Of a stretch of DNA of 64,000 bases, positions 47,069 through 57,470 are shown in pieces; the stretch's first letter is position 1; every line of letters starts with the position of its first letter. Below the pieces are notes generated by a model, which ran no database searches, was not told the DNA's origin, and was given only the letters and a program-made list of their open reading frames with translations. This stretch comes from Hydnum rufescens UP504 (Eukaryota > Basidiomycota > Agaricomycetes > Cantharellales > Hydnaceae), in the NCBI GenBank assembly GCA_014904985.1, contig MU128919.1, positions 267,879 through 331,878 on the forward strand, in the 5' to 3' direction. The position numbers were made by a program, and so were the translations under genes.

Positions 47069-47672
47069 TCATGGTCTCCCTGATGGCGCGGAACTCGATG
47101 ATGGCGAAGATGCATTGGAGCCAGTATGTCGCGCCTCCTCTTCAGAAGTGAGCTTCACTTCAGCCTCCATGCGTTCCTTGGCACGGACGACTTTTGATAG
47201 TAGATAGTGTGAATGCATTGGTGGGGAATTTTTCGGCGGTGGTGGGTCTATAACTGGAGGTGCATTCGCTTTGTACAGGTGTTCATAATGCTGTCCACGC
47301 GAAAATCTTCATTCAGACCAGAACATAATGCAGACAGAAAAGCCGAGTATAGAATGCCTTCACCTCTAATGCTTTCTCCATGGGATCGCCACGCTTAAGG
47401 TTGAGGATGAGATATGCCTCATCTAATGTCATGCGATGGTCCCGGGTCAGCGTATCCGTTATTGACCCAGATGTGGCCTCCCGATCCCTGCAGCATCCCA
47501 ATTCTCAGTAACAGGTCGATACTTAGCATCTGTGCCGATATCTGGAGCATCAGTACTTCAATCGTAGAGCGGCGCTAGGCAAAAATGTACTTTTGACTGC
47601 TTGTCGACCTGCCTCTAGCAATGCTTTTCCAAATATCTGGCCACCGAGGATAAGAATCTGTACCACGATCCT
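47069..47672 (-). CDS. PAM16: Mitochondrial import motor subunit PAM16 (TIM16)
   Basis: PAM16 is a J-like protein that pairs with PAM14 and restrains Hsp70 stimulation in the TIM23 import motor. The N-terminal exon reads IVVQILILGGQIFGKALLEA then GRQAVK, the hydrophobic helix typical of PAM16. The J-like domain follows after an intron: TRDHRMTLDEAYLILNLKRG then DPMEKALE, with the degenerate motif in place of HPD. A further exon gives HYEHLYKANAPPVIDPPPP. The last has HSHYLLSKVVRAKERMEAEV and EEEARHTGSNASS, ending SAPSGRP-stop (47069-47071). The start codon is not resolved; it probably lies in a tiny first exon between 47672 and 47800, close to the divergent RPA43 start. Confidence 0.9.
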
Positions 47673-47807
47673 AGGCCCGGACTGTGAACAGTGTGGTCAT
47701 TAGAACCGTCCAACGAAGAGGAATTTAGATGGCGCTCGCCATTACGAAGAAGAACGAAACAACGCGGAACCAAATTTTTCGCGCACTGTCTGCTCTGCTT
47801 GTCGACA

Positions 47808-49347
47808 ATGTCGACAACACTCATAACGGCCGTTGGGCCCTCAAGCTCTAAAAAGCGAAAGCAGCAAACGCACGACGCCACTTCTGGCCCATCCCCTAAA
47901 AAACTCAAACGGGATAAGAAATTGAAAAAGAAGAAGAGCCTTTCGGGCGTTGTAGAAAAGGACTCCAAGACGCGCCACCGCGAGTTCAATCTGGTCAGAG
48001 CATCCCTTGCGATCTCACTTGCCCCAGTATTTATATCCAATCCGCGTGCCGGCGTCGAGGAGATGCTGGATTCCATGGTCATGAGGTGCGTGAATACTAA
48101 TCCTGCACCCTATGTACAATTACTTTCCTACCGCTAGTTCACCGTTCGGATATGTATTTTTGGGAATAAACGCCCCTACTGACAATCAAATTCTAATTTT
48201 CCCTCAGGTATATTTCATCCCTCGGAGGCGTTGTTCTTCTACATTCCAATCTACAATTCCAGCAACCAAATGCTACAATACAAGGGGATTGCCCCTTTGC
48301 GACTTGCCACATTACATTCGATGCAATGGTGTGGGATCCTACGGTTGGTATGGAGTTGTGTGAGTAAAATTATCCCTTTGTCGCGTTCGCCATCCCCCTA
48401 ACACCCTCCGTTATCGCGACTGTTAATCTCTTCTCTCCGTATCTGCGCTTCCCTTCGAATTATGTTTAGCCGGGAAGTTGAATCTTTGCTCCCCTGACCA
48501 TATCTCGCTCCTCGTACACCGTACGTTCAACGTATCTATACCAAACACCATATACCCCTCGACCAGTGGCACTTCGAGTACGGACCCGCGGAAAACGATC
48601 CCGAATTTTGGAATGGGACCTACGGCGAGGATCCAGATCCGGATGCCGATACCATGATGGACGAGAACAATGTGAATGGGGAGGAGGATACAGACAAGTC
48701 GATGGGTAAGTGGTTCCGTACCGATACGGGCGAGAAGATTGGCGGTCCAAGTGGGGTGGTCTCTTTTACTGTCGTTGGGTACGTGGCTTCTCTCTTGAGT
48801 TTTCATGCGGTTTGCTCTCCATGTTTCCTACGTAGCATTGACAAAACGTACTTCATGATGCACTCGCAGAACAACTGTAGCAAACCAGATGCTTTCCCTT
48901 GTGGGATCCCTGCAGCCAGATCCTTTCTCCCCAGCCCATGTCCCGCATCAAATACCTCAAACTAAGAAATCTCTCGCTACCTCACCCTCCCCCTCACGCT
49001 TCCCTTCTCCTTCACATCCCTTGCAAACAGCCATCGAAGACGGCGACGATGACGATGACGACGATCTACTAGCGGCACTTTCTCCGAGCAAAGATAAATC
49101 GAATCTGGCTCAAAATACCCAGGGCAAGAAGTCATCAGGTCCAGGGCAGGGGCCACACCAGGAGCAGAGCCAGGCTAGCGCTGCGAATGGCGAGGAAAAT
49201 CTGGACGTGGAGGCGGAAAAGGCGCGTAAGGCGGAGCGGAAGAGAAAACGCCGCGAGGAAAAGGCCTTAGCGAAGGAACAAGTCGGGGAAGGGGAGCAAC
49301 TCCCAGGGAAGAAGAAGAAAATGAAAATGAAGGGGGAATCCCCGTAA
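47808..49347 (+). CDS. RPA43: RNA polymerase I subunit RPA43
   Basis: RPA43 forms the Pol I stalk with RPA14 and contacts Rrn3 at rDNA promoters. The start at 47808 gives MSTTLITAVGPSSSKKRKQQ and a Lys-rich segment KKLKRDKKLKKKKSL. The SHS2-like core follows: FNLVRASLAISLAPVFISNP, RAGVEEMLDSMVMRYISSLG, GVVLLHSNLQF and CPFATCHITFDAMVWDPTVG. After an intron come GKLNLCSPDHISLLVHRTFN and VSIP, and the protein resumes as HIPLDQWHFEYGPAENDPEF only if one A is added in the run 48543-48545. Then come KWFRTDTGEKIGGPSGVVSF and a divergent acidic and basic C-terminal tail with DDDDDDDLLAAL and KKKKMKMKGESP-stop. It shares a short divergent promoter with PAM16. Confidence 0.93.
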
Positions 49348-49755
49348 TATTCCTAGATTTCCCTACGCCGCACCTCGCGAGCTCGGCGTGTTCCAGCACC
49401 GCCCGCAATTTTAGCCGACTCCCATGACTGTTTTGCTTACCATGGCCCTATCATGCATTCGTAGATATGCTCACCTAGCACATAGGATTGCCCATAATTG
49501 CATTGCATTGTACACGACTACTCCGGAAAATCACGCAACAGCCAGAGATGGAAAGATGACCGTTCATCTGACGCCAGCATTGGAAGAATATGGCGTGAAT
49601 GGCTCGACGCCACGCGCCCAGCTATGCAGGGAGCACGATGCACATTCTTGATCATAAGATGCAGAGTCTCAGGATGGCAGACTCAGCGGGTTCGTAAGGC
49701 AGTAAAATCTGGCGCCGCAAGGACAATAAGGAAGGGTCGAAACTATATTGTAAGT
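49348..49755. other. Convergent intergenic region after RPA43
   Basis: RPA43 3' UTR and an opposing 3' end; no supported coding exon. Confidence 0.4.
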
Positions 49756-51645
49756 CTAACGTCTTATTACAACCCCACTGAGATCTACCTCTGATCCTAC
49801 AGGGACGAGGTGGGGTGAATACGCATCTAACCCGCTACAGGAATGGGAGGAAGATGTCAGAATACAGAACTGATCCCGATGGTTACACAGAGAAACAGAC
49901 CTGGGAAATCGGTGTCGATGGATAGACGGCCTTTCAGCGGCTTGGGACAGCAGCTTTCCTACGGCAGCTTTCTCGCTCATGATTGTATGGGTCTCGTTCG
50001 TTCGGGTCCATACGTCGACGGGCACCATCAATTTATTGCGAATGTACCGTGTAATCACACCCTCCCCGTTAATTTTGGATTCTGTTGAAGAGATGTAACG
50101 ATCTAGGCCGTACACGAGAACACCGATAATGATCGTGTTTCGCCAAAACGAGGTCCCAAAGGCTACAGGTACCGCTCCAATCAGCTCCGCTTCGGACACA
50201 GGAACTTGATAGATTTACTCTCAGGTTCATTCTGTGTATCTGAGGCGGTCGTATCATGATGGTCACTTTCAGCGTGAGACTCCGAGGATGCACGACGAAT
50301 GCCAAATATCCGGGGGCAAGTGACTTCGGAGAAAATACAGTGGAGTGAGAGGCAGTCTGCAAGACGCCGGCCCTCACGGCGAGAGGTAGCATTGGTTTGA
50401 GAGCGTCGAAGCGTTCTACTGTTTACCGGTAAGTTCCGAAACTCCCAAACCTTATGCACCGGGGCCAACACTCTCAGTTGCAGCTTAGATCCAAGGCGTT
50501 TACGGGGTATGAGTGGAGCACTTATCTCCATCAATGGATATTTCTGTCTAAGAGGTTTCTCTGTCTCAACAAAAACGCTGTTGTTGGCTCTATCCAAAAG
50601 GCTCGCCACAATCTGCCTAGGATTGAACACCAGTCCATGGGCATGCTATCCGAATGATGTCCCCGAGAATTACCGGCGTGGCTCCAAAGAAAATATAGAG
50701 TCCATATCGCCACAGTGACGTGTTCTGTGTGGGGGTTCATGTGGCTGCCAAGCATCGTACACCAAATAACGACAAAGGAATATGTACTATCAGCTTTCTG
50801 TGCTCCCAGGAACGACGAGTTTCAGTGACATACTAATAGTACATGTACCTTGGTAAACACGTCATCATTCCCGAAATTTCAGAATTTCCCGTCCTACAAA
50901 ATGTCCCGATGGATCATTCCACCCAAGAATAACGCCCAACGCTCGAGATTCGCATTTCGACACGTCAAGCCGATACACATATGAAGCGAAAGGTCCACAG
51001 ATATGCGGCTGGAAGCTGACCTCATCTTTGTCAATCCAGTTTGAGGACGAAAAACTAACACACGTCCAGTGAATCCTCGAAACAAAATTGGGAACGGCCA
51101 TAACGGAGGCTCACCGACGCCTATAACTGCGGCGCAATACGTAAACGAGCCTTGAAGAAATCGCAATGGTCCTGCGTATCCGTATTACATCCAAGAACAC
51201 GATTGGCAAGTAATTTGCCAAACATTTGGCGTGCACATACCCTGTGACTGGCTCTTGGAGTTCAAATGGAATAGGGGAAATCCTCTGTGTGACTTGAAAT
51301 AGGGCTTGACTGGAAGTGGTTGGTTTTCTCCCTCGGCACAACAATTCGAGAAAATAGGGGGATGTGTGCTTCGGGACCCAATATTCTTTCTGGTCTAATC
51401 CATTCGCTGCTTGAGGATCTTGGGTCGCGCATCTTCCATAACAATCTCATGCTGAATGTGGGCACTTGAACAGATGGAGTCTTCGTGGTGGTTAGGGAAG
51501 CATCTGGATTTCTGTTTGTGCGAAGCAGAATATCATGGGCGTGCCTTTTGCTGTTTGGAGAAGCCAGCCTAGCCATGTCTTTGAAGCAGTATCGAGTGGA
51601 TAGCGAAGGCATCACATGCAAGCGTGGCTTCGTTGGTGGATCCAA
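49756..51645 (-). CDS. Unrecognised multi-exon protein with membrane segments
   Basis: Several minus-strand segments look like exons of one gene. A possible N-terminal piece at 51645-51262 is basic and Ser/Thr-rich with few acids (SLSTRYCFKDMARLASPNSK), compatible with a mitochondrial presequence. A membrane-like segment at 50730-50640 reads SLWRYGLYIFFGATPVILGD then IIRIACPWTGVQS. The segment 50630-50181 includes QIVASLLDRANNSVFVETEK. The last block reads AFGTSFWRNTIIIGVLVYGL then DRYISSTESKINGEGVITRY and NETHTIMSEKAAVGKLLSQA. The final block is compact and protein-like, with one transmembrane helix. I do not recognise the family, and the exon joins are not resolved. Confidence 0.35.
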
Positions 51646-51913
51646 TGATGATGTTTATTCGCGGCAATATCCGCTTCCAGCTCCTCCCCTTTAAAGGCTA
51701 CCTACTCCCAGTACTACTGCATTGAGCGAATGGGTGAGGGAAGAATCTTATCTATACACTCAAAGAACAGGCTTATGCGCTGGTATGCATAGCTTCCGTC
51801 AGCACTCCCCTCCCCAGTCTAGTAAGTGCAACGCGTTTCTGCTGGTAACCATGACTCCAATTCTCTTACTTTCCCCACACCTTATGCACATCTCATTCAC
51901 TTCTTCCCTCCCC

Positions 51914-52815
51914 AGTCAGGACGACAGACCTCGGCGCTGGTCCTGGACTTGCCGAGACGACCGCAGGGGATGAATTCAAACCAGACGAATCCCCGATCGA
52001 CTCCGGAACGAGCAAAGCTCGGCTTGAGAAATCTCTCTCTCATCGTCCTGAGAAGAAAGATCTCGTGGAGAAGAACATACTTAAGAGTGAGCAGAATTCC
52101 CCTTTCAGTCCTCCATCTCTGAAGATAATTTCCTTGACGGCACCCGGTTGTCGTTCACGAAACTTCAATTTGAAGGCGCGAACGTCGCGCCAGCTCTTCA
52201 AGCCATCCAGGACGAGCTGCGTCGCGCCCAAATTGGAGTATGACAAGCAGCTTCGAGTGTACTGGATTTAGAAGCTTACCCCTTTCTAGGATGCTGTGGA
52301 CAAGTCTCTTCAAGCTCGTGTACAAACTATCGCTGAACTACAAGCCGCCGGCACTGTTACCCCTCCTGCTAAGCCCGATGAATCCCCAATCGACCCAGAG
52401 TCTAGTCGTGTCAGACTAGAGAAGTCACTGCTTGATAGACCAGATCAGAAAGATTTGATCCAGAAGAATATCCTCAAGGGTGAGAATCCGTCCTCAGCGT
52501 TGCTTACCCCTCATTCATCGAATATAACGCGTTCAATATATTGAGATTCGAATGTTGCACCTGCATTGCAAGCCGCACAGGAGGAACTGAAGAGGGCTCA
52601 ACTCGAGGTCTGCGACTACATTAATCACTTGATTGAGAGACTAATGCGATCATACAGGACAAATTGGAGCACGCGCTTCTGCAACGTCCCAACCCCGCTG
52701 AGCTTGTTAGCGAAGGCATTCTTCAAGGTAGCTGCCCGTTTAGGTAACCCGCCATGGCCATGCTGAATTCATTGGACCTCTAATCGGTGTAGAAAGCGAG
52801 GCCCCTCCCGCCTGA
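51914..52815 (+). CDS. RPEL-repeat protein
   Basis: RPEL motifs bind G-actin or act as short protein-binding repeats. Three are visible: ARLEKSLSHRPEKKDLVEKN (then ILK), VRLEKSLLDRPDQKDLIQKN (then ILK), and KLEHALLQRPKPAELVSEGI (then LQ), each with the R-P core and the downstream I-L. The first two sit in near-duplicate units with the same layout: PDESPID before the repeat, an intron in the same phase after ILK, and an exon starting NVAPALQA (then IQDELRRAQ or AQEELKRAQ). The C-terminus is ESEAPPA-stop (52813-52815). The first clear exon begins at 51914. A tiny first exon ATGG at 51730-51733, with a GTGAGG donor, would fit the phase but is speculative. Confidence 0.8.
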
Positions 52816-52962
52816 AGAGCCCTTCGTGCCCTTTCTGGTTGGCCGTGCTGTGATTCCATTTTTTGTGTCAGAGGCTGTTATTGTGAAATGTAGTATAATA
52901 TTGAATGCTTGTACCAATATGCACTGTGTCTATCATCGATCTTCGTGCATGCCCTAGCCACC

Positions 52963-53601
52963 CTAACCGACGGAATTCGCGCGCCCATTGACCTGCATTT
53001 TATCTTTAACGTGCAATGCTGCCCTTCTGACCCCCCCTCGCCCGACAAATCCGCGAGCGGTCAAGAAATTGACGAATCTAGGAGTGATCGCGGCTGTGAG
53101 ACCGATTCGTACGGGAAACCAAAGGGTTTTATGTATCCCGTATGCCAGTATGGCCATCGCGTAAAGACCCTCGGACCCACTCGCTTCCACAGACTTGTCC
53201 GTCGTGGGATCAACTGGTGGCTGGTCCTTGTGGAAAAGACCACTGAAAGTAGATCGCACACCGCCCGTGAGTTTATTGACTTGCTCCGCGCCGACCAAGT
53301 AGATGACGGCAAACGTGAGACTGAAGTCTAGGAGTGACAAGCCAAAATAGACGCCTAGCGCATACCACCCGTGAGTTTTTATGAGCGATTTAAGTCGCCC
53401 GGTGAGGCTGGTTGGAGGTGGGGTATCCGTCGTGGGTGATGGGGTGCGTGGGGGGGAATTGGAATGCGGGCGCCGAGAAAGTCGAATGGAGTGAGTTGGT
53501 GAGCGGGGCGAGCGAACCAAAGGAAACGGGCGGGCGAAGGGCAGGATTGGGCCACGGGGTAAGAAAACCTTGAAAACAGGGATGCGGAGTAGACGCAACA
53601 T
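52963..53601 (-). CDS. DUF1279 mitochondrial membrane protein (FAM210/NAT2-like)
   Basis: A single-exon protein of 212 residues. The N-terminus MLRLLRIPVFKVFLPRGP, with many Arg and no acids over about 45 residues, is a typical mitochondrial presequence. The DUF1279 core is LKSLIKTHGWYALGVYFGLS and LLDFSLTFAVIYLVGAEQVN, with the second hydrophobic segment at AMAILAYGIHKTLWFPVRIG and AAITPRFVNFLTARGF. The family includes animal FAM210A/B and yeast YGR147C, membrane proteins tied to mitochondrial function; the biochemical activity is not settled. Start at 53601, stop at 52963-52965. It is convergent with the RPEL gene. Confidence 0.9.
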   Translation of the reverse strand: MLRLLRIPVFKVFLPRGPILPFARPFPLVRSPRSPTHSIRLSRRPHSNSPPRTPSPTTDTPPPTSLTGRLKSLIKTHGWYALGVYFGLSLLDFSLTFAVIYLVGAEQVNKLTGGVRSTFSGLFHKDQPPVDPTTDKSVEASGSEGLYAMAILAYGIHKTLWFPVRIGLTAAITPRFVNFLTARGFVGRGGVRRAALHVKDKMQVNGRANSVG

Positions 53602-54511
53602 TATTTTCCTTGTGTACTCGATAGCTCTAGTGGGGGTTGTGAAAAATTCGCTTGCCGAAGGTGACGAAGCGCGTTACAGTCGAGAACGACTCCGGAGCGT
53701 ACCGTTACGGATGCAAAAACCGACCTTGCCATGCCTACTTGCCTTACCAATCACGGCAAGTTGGGCGTTGTTTTGACTTTGGGCCCAGTCATTCCTTTGT
53801 GATCTGTTTTCAAGAACCCTACCTGAACGTTCTCCGGCCCAATATCTAACTACTCGTGTCTTCCTCAAGGTTGGGAATTTGGGATCTATGTGTATACTGA
53901 GTCTTCACGCCTCTATCGATGAGATTCATCATGGCTGCATGCAATTCCTCGCCAGTGGCGAGAACAGGTCTTCACATGTTCAAAAATCCCGGTTGAACTG
54001 GTAATAAGTCTTAACATTATGAGGCTACGTGTACGATGTTCATGGAACTAAAATCGCGCCAATTGTCCGGCCAATATCCAATACTGTAATTGACCCCCGA
54101 AACGAGAGCACTGTGCCGTTGGCGTCGTCAGTACGCATGTACGCATGACGGGGATTGGAGGGATTTGGGCACTGAAGACATAATAAGATGTATCGAATTC
54201 ATGTCTTTCTGACGGCGCAGATGTGGTGAAATCTTTTCGGCCTCTGCATAGTTCGCATACAGCGCAAGTTCGTCCATGATCGTCCGCCCCTTATTGAACT
54301 AAGACCAGAGGCGCATTCAGTCTAGTTCATTAGTAGTTATCTGGTCGTGCCTCGGACTAGTTTGACAATATGACTATTATATGAGCCAGTAGTAAAGCCC
54401 TCAAGTCAAAAGCGATGACCACCAGCAAGTGTCCCTCGTAGTACCACCTTGGCTTGGATGTTGATCGGGTCGGGAGCAAAGTTCGATTGCGCCATAGGTG
54501 TAGAAAGCGCC
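53602..54511. other. 0.9-kb intergenic region
   Basis: No supported coding exon on either strand. It separates the divergent DUF1279 and SPE2 genes and should contain both promoters. Confidence 0.5.
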
Positions 54512-54595
54512 GGGGCTGATCATATGAAGGAAAGTGTATTGCTTGGATGCCCTCGGTATTTGCCGCTGCCAATTTTTTTGAATATGATCAGCCCC
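54512..54595. repeat. Perfect 14-nt inverted repeat upstream of SPE2
   Basis: ggggctgatcatat at 54512-54525 is the exact reverse complement of atatgatcagcccc at 54582-54595, separated by 56 nt. If transcribed it would form a 14-bp stem in the S-adenosylmethionine decarboxylase leader. Confidence 0.9.
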
Positions 54596-54664
54596 TCCCC
54601 CCCTCAACCAACCCGAATGCGTCCTGCTGCAAAAAGCTGTCCACTTATCGCTGGAAATCGATAG
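54524..54664 (+). promoter_or_regulatory. Candidate upstream ORF of SPE2
   Basis: ATG at 54524 opens a 46-codon frame (MKESVLLGCPRYLPLP...) ending in TAG at 54662-54664, 56 nt before the SPE2 start. Its start codon overlaps the left arm of the inverted repeat. Leader-encoded regulatory ORFs are known for plant and mammalian S-adenosylmethionine decarboxylase mRNAs; whether this segment is in the transcript is not known. Confidence 0.35.
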
Positions 54665-54720
54665 CACCCCCAAACCCCTCGCGACAATTGGCTCAGTTAT
54701 AATATCCCCTTGACACCACG

Positions 54721-56138
54721 ATGATGAAACCTTCACCCGATGCACACGACCCGATCATCCAGGGCCAAGACAACGGGTCGTGCCCCTTCGAGGGCCCGGA
54801 AAAACTCCTCGAAATTTGGTTCGAACGACGCGCTCCTCACTCCAGTACCGGCCTTCGCACAGTTGACAGGCTGGTCTGGGAGGAAATGCTGAGCATTGTC
54901 AAGTGCAAAGTTCTAAGCGTCATAAACGGACGCGAGATGGATGCGTACCTCCTCAGGTTTGTATTCTTTTCTTATTTCGGGTCCTCTTGGTCGTGTGATC
55001 TGATCATCGGGGAAAAACTATCCCCCATTCCCGAACTAGCGAATCTTCATTTTTCGTGTTTCCTCACAAGCTCATTCTCAAAACCTGTGGCACGACCCTT
55101 AACCTACTGGGTCTTCCGCGCATCCTCGCAATTGCGAAGGAGCAATGTGGATACGAGAAGCCATGGAGATGTTTCTACTCCCGCAAGAGTTTTATGTTTC
55201 CGGAGCGCCAAATCGGCCCCCACCGAGAATGGCGCGAAGAGGTCGAATACCTCGATAGCTATTTTGATGACGGTGCTGCCTACACTGTGGGGAAATTCAA
55301 CAGCGATCATTGGCTGTTGTATATTACCTCACCTCCTGACGAGGATCCCCCAGAAGTTGACGAAGGAGAAGATACGACATACAATGACCGCACTGTGGCC
55401 TCAGTGGCCTCCTCTCTTACCCTTTCTCCCTCGTTCCTTGGCCAGGATTACACCATCGAGTTGCTAATGACAAAGCTCGCTGCTCCAGCACGTCGCCCGT
55501 TCTTTTTCCCAGACCTTGTGGATTATCCCCCTCCCACAGACCTTTCGCCCACGGCGTCAAGCTTCTGCTCTCACAGGGCGGCGGCTGTTTCCTCCCAGTT
55601 GGGTATAGACTCCATCTTCCCTTCGATGCTCACGAAGCTCGATTCGTACGCGTTCGAACCCTGTGGATACAGTGCCAATGGACTCGTTGGTTCAGGAGAA
55701 CAGAACGGGGGCGAGGGATATTACACGATCCATGTCACCCCAGAAGAAGGCTGGAGCTACGCGAGCTTTGAATGCAACGTCCCCGTTAAGCCCACAGTCA
55801 ACAACTCTAGGGAGTATGGCGTAGACGCAGACATAGATGGGGAGGCTGGGATCCATGAAACACCGGCCTCCAACAAAGTTGATCAGTTTCCCGATCTGGA
55901 GACGCTCGTTCAGCGCGTGGTCGATATCTTCCAACCTGGCCATCTCAGTCTTACGCTTTTCGTCTCTTCGTCCTCTTCTAACGACAAGTCCTTCGATGGT
56001 GAATCTGACATTATGATCGAATCCGCCCACAAGGTCTTCCGACAGGCTCTTATCCCTCGTGGGTACAAGCGTACGGACAAGATTAACTATGAATTTGGAG
56101 ATTATGATCTCGCATTTGCCACTTTCCAGAAGAAATAA
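54721..56138 (+). CDS. SPE2: S-adenosylmethionine decarboxylase proenzyme
   Basis: This enzyme makes decarboxylated AdoMet for spermidine and spermine synthesis and uses a pyruvoyl cofactor formed by self-cleavage. The start at 54721 (tandem ATG ATG) gives MMKPSPDAHDPIIQ then CPFEGPEKLLEIWFERR and VDRLVWEEMLSIVKCKVLS. One intron interrupts AYLL-S. The join restores SESSFFVFPHKLILKTCGTT, where the Glu-Ser bond in ESS is the processing site and the Ser becomes the pyruvoyl group. Further family blocks are NLLGLPRILAIAKEQCGYEK, SRKSFMFPERQIGPHREWRE and FNSDHWLLYI, with YTIHVTPEEGWSYASFECNV near the C-terminus. It ends FATFQKK-stop, about 440 residues in all. The gene seems intact. Confidence 0.95.
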
Positions 56139-56367
56139 GCAAGTTTGATTGCTTTCTTGTTTTGCTTGCTACCTCTTATCGTTTCCTGATTGTACCAACA
56201 CGACTTGATGCTATGAGCAACTATCTAGTCATAGATGACGTTGCCCGTACGCACGACTCAAAATTCAGTGTATGTTTACCCGTTTTTGCCCCTAACTGTT
56301 GTCGACACAAAGCAAATACATTCAATGTAGCGGGGTGATGATTATATACATGGAAAATATCACGACT

Positions 56368-57140
56368 CTATGCACTCCTTCCCCACCCAAAATCCAATAT
56401 CAACTCGAAGCCGTAAGGTCGGAGGTCGTACTCACGACGGAGGTGGTGTAGTGGGGGTGCTGTTGGTTCAGAGATTGGACTAGATACCGATCCATCTGGA
56501 CCCGAGGAGATCGTCTCCGCTGTCTCATTGTCATCGTCATCCGCTGGGTATTGCCACCGGCGATACCATTTCCCCCACCAGAATTCGATCCTATTCATCA
56601 CACGCGTAGGTCTTGACACATCAGCATCAGACCCACTGGAGAGCTCCTCCGCTTTCTTTTGTGCGTCATCCTCAACCACGGCGTCGGGCGTAGCGACCTC
56701 TGGGCTCTTCTCTCGCTGGAGCCCAGTGCGGAGGCTCTTCTCGCGCTCCAGGCTCAGGACTTCCCACCGAGTAACATTGAAGGGTTGGAAGAAGCCGGTG
56801 AGAGAGATATCGCACCAACAGCGGTCGATGAGGTGCACGCTTCCCTGAAGTGGCGGGTCATCGATTGGGACCGAGCCTGGTAGTGATCCGTAGAGGTTCT
56901 GGGAGGGGACAGGCTGCCAGTAACATGACGATTGGGCAAGTGCTACAAGCAACACAATGCAGTACAGGCTATTATAAAATTATTCAGGATGATCTATCAT
57001 TGGTACGTGGGCGATGCGAACGAACTCACCAAGGGCGTGCCTGTAGGGTAAGGGAGAATATGAAGGCGAGGAGGAAGAGAGGACTTGCGCGAGAGAACGG
57101 TAATATGAGGAGAGGAAGATACCTACGGAGGGGATCTTAG
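56368..57140 (-). CDS. Unknown protein with N-terminal hydrophobic segment
   Basis: The main exon reads CIVLLVALAQSSCYWQPVPS, a signal-peptide-like hydrophobic stretch, then GSLPGSVPIDDPPLQGSVHL, DRCWCDISLTGFFQPFNVTR, an acidic Ser-rich region and MNRIEFWWGKWYRRWQYPAD. It ends LRPYGFELILDFGWGRSA-stop (56368-56370). The first exon with the start codon lies upstream (57000-57140) and is not resolved. N-x-T sites and Cys residues fit entry into the secretory pathway. I do not recognise the family. Confidence 0.5.
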
Positions 57141-57470
57141 ATCACCATCATCCTAGGTGACAAAAGGCAAACTTCAGGATACCAGCGTGTGCACCACATT
57201 CAAGCGCCGAGAAGGAACTTGCAATCCTCGGGTTCTGCCGGCCGAAGGGGTACGTAATCGAGCCTCACCTCCTGTACGAATAGCGAGAGATTTGAGCAGA
57301 GATAACTGCTGGGTGCCGGTTGCCCAAATTTGTATCTATTACTATTCGGCCATAACGGCCACGACCGTATCAAAACTCCGTGCCACACCGCCTTGCGCCT
57401 CGTCAACATGCGAATGCGTACCGCGCCAGGGTGTCCATTGGAGTCTGCCATCGCGCGCTCCTCCCGGAGC
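57141..57470. other. Short divergent intergenic region
   Basis: It lies between the divergent unknown secreted-type gene and the TPR gene; only shadow frames are seen. Confidence 0.4.
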
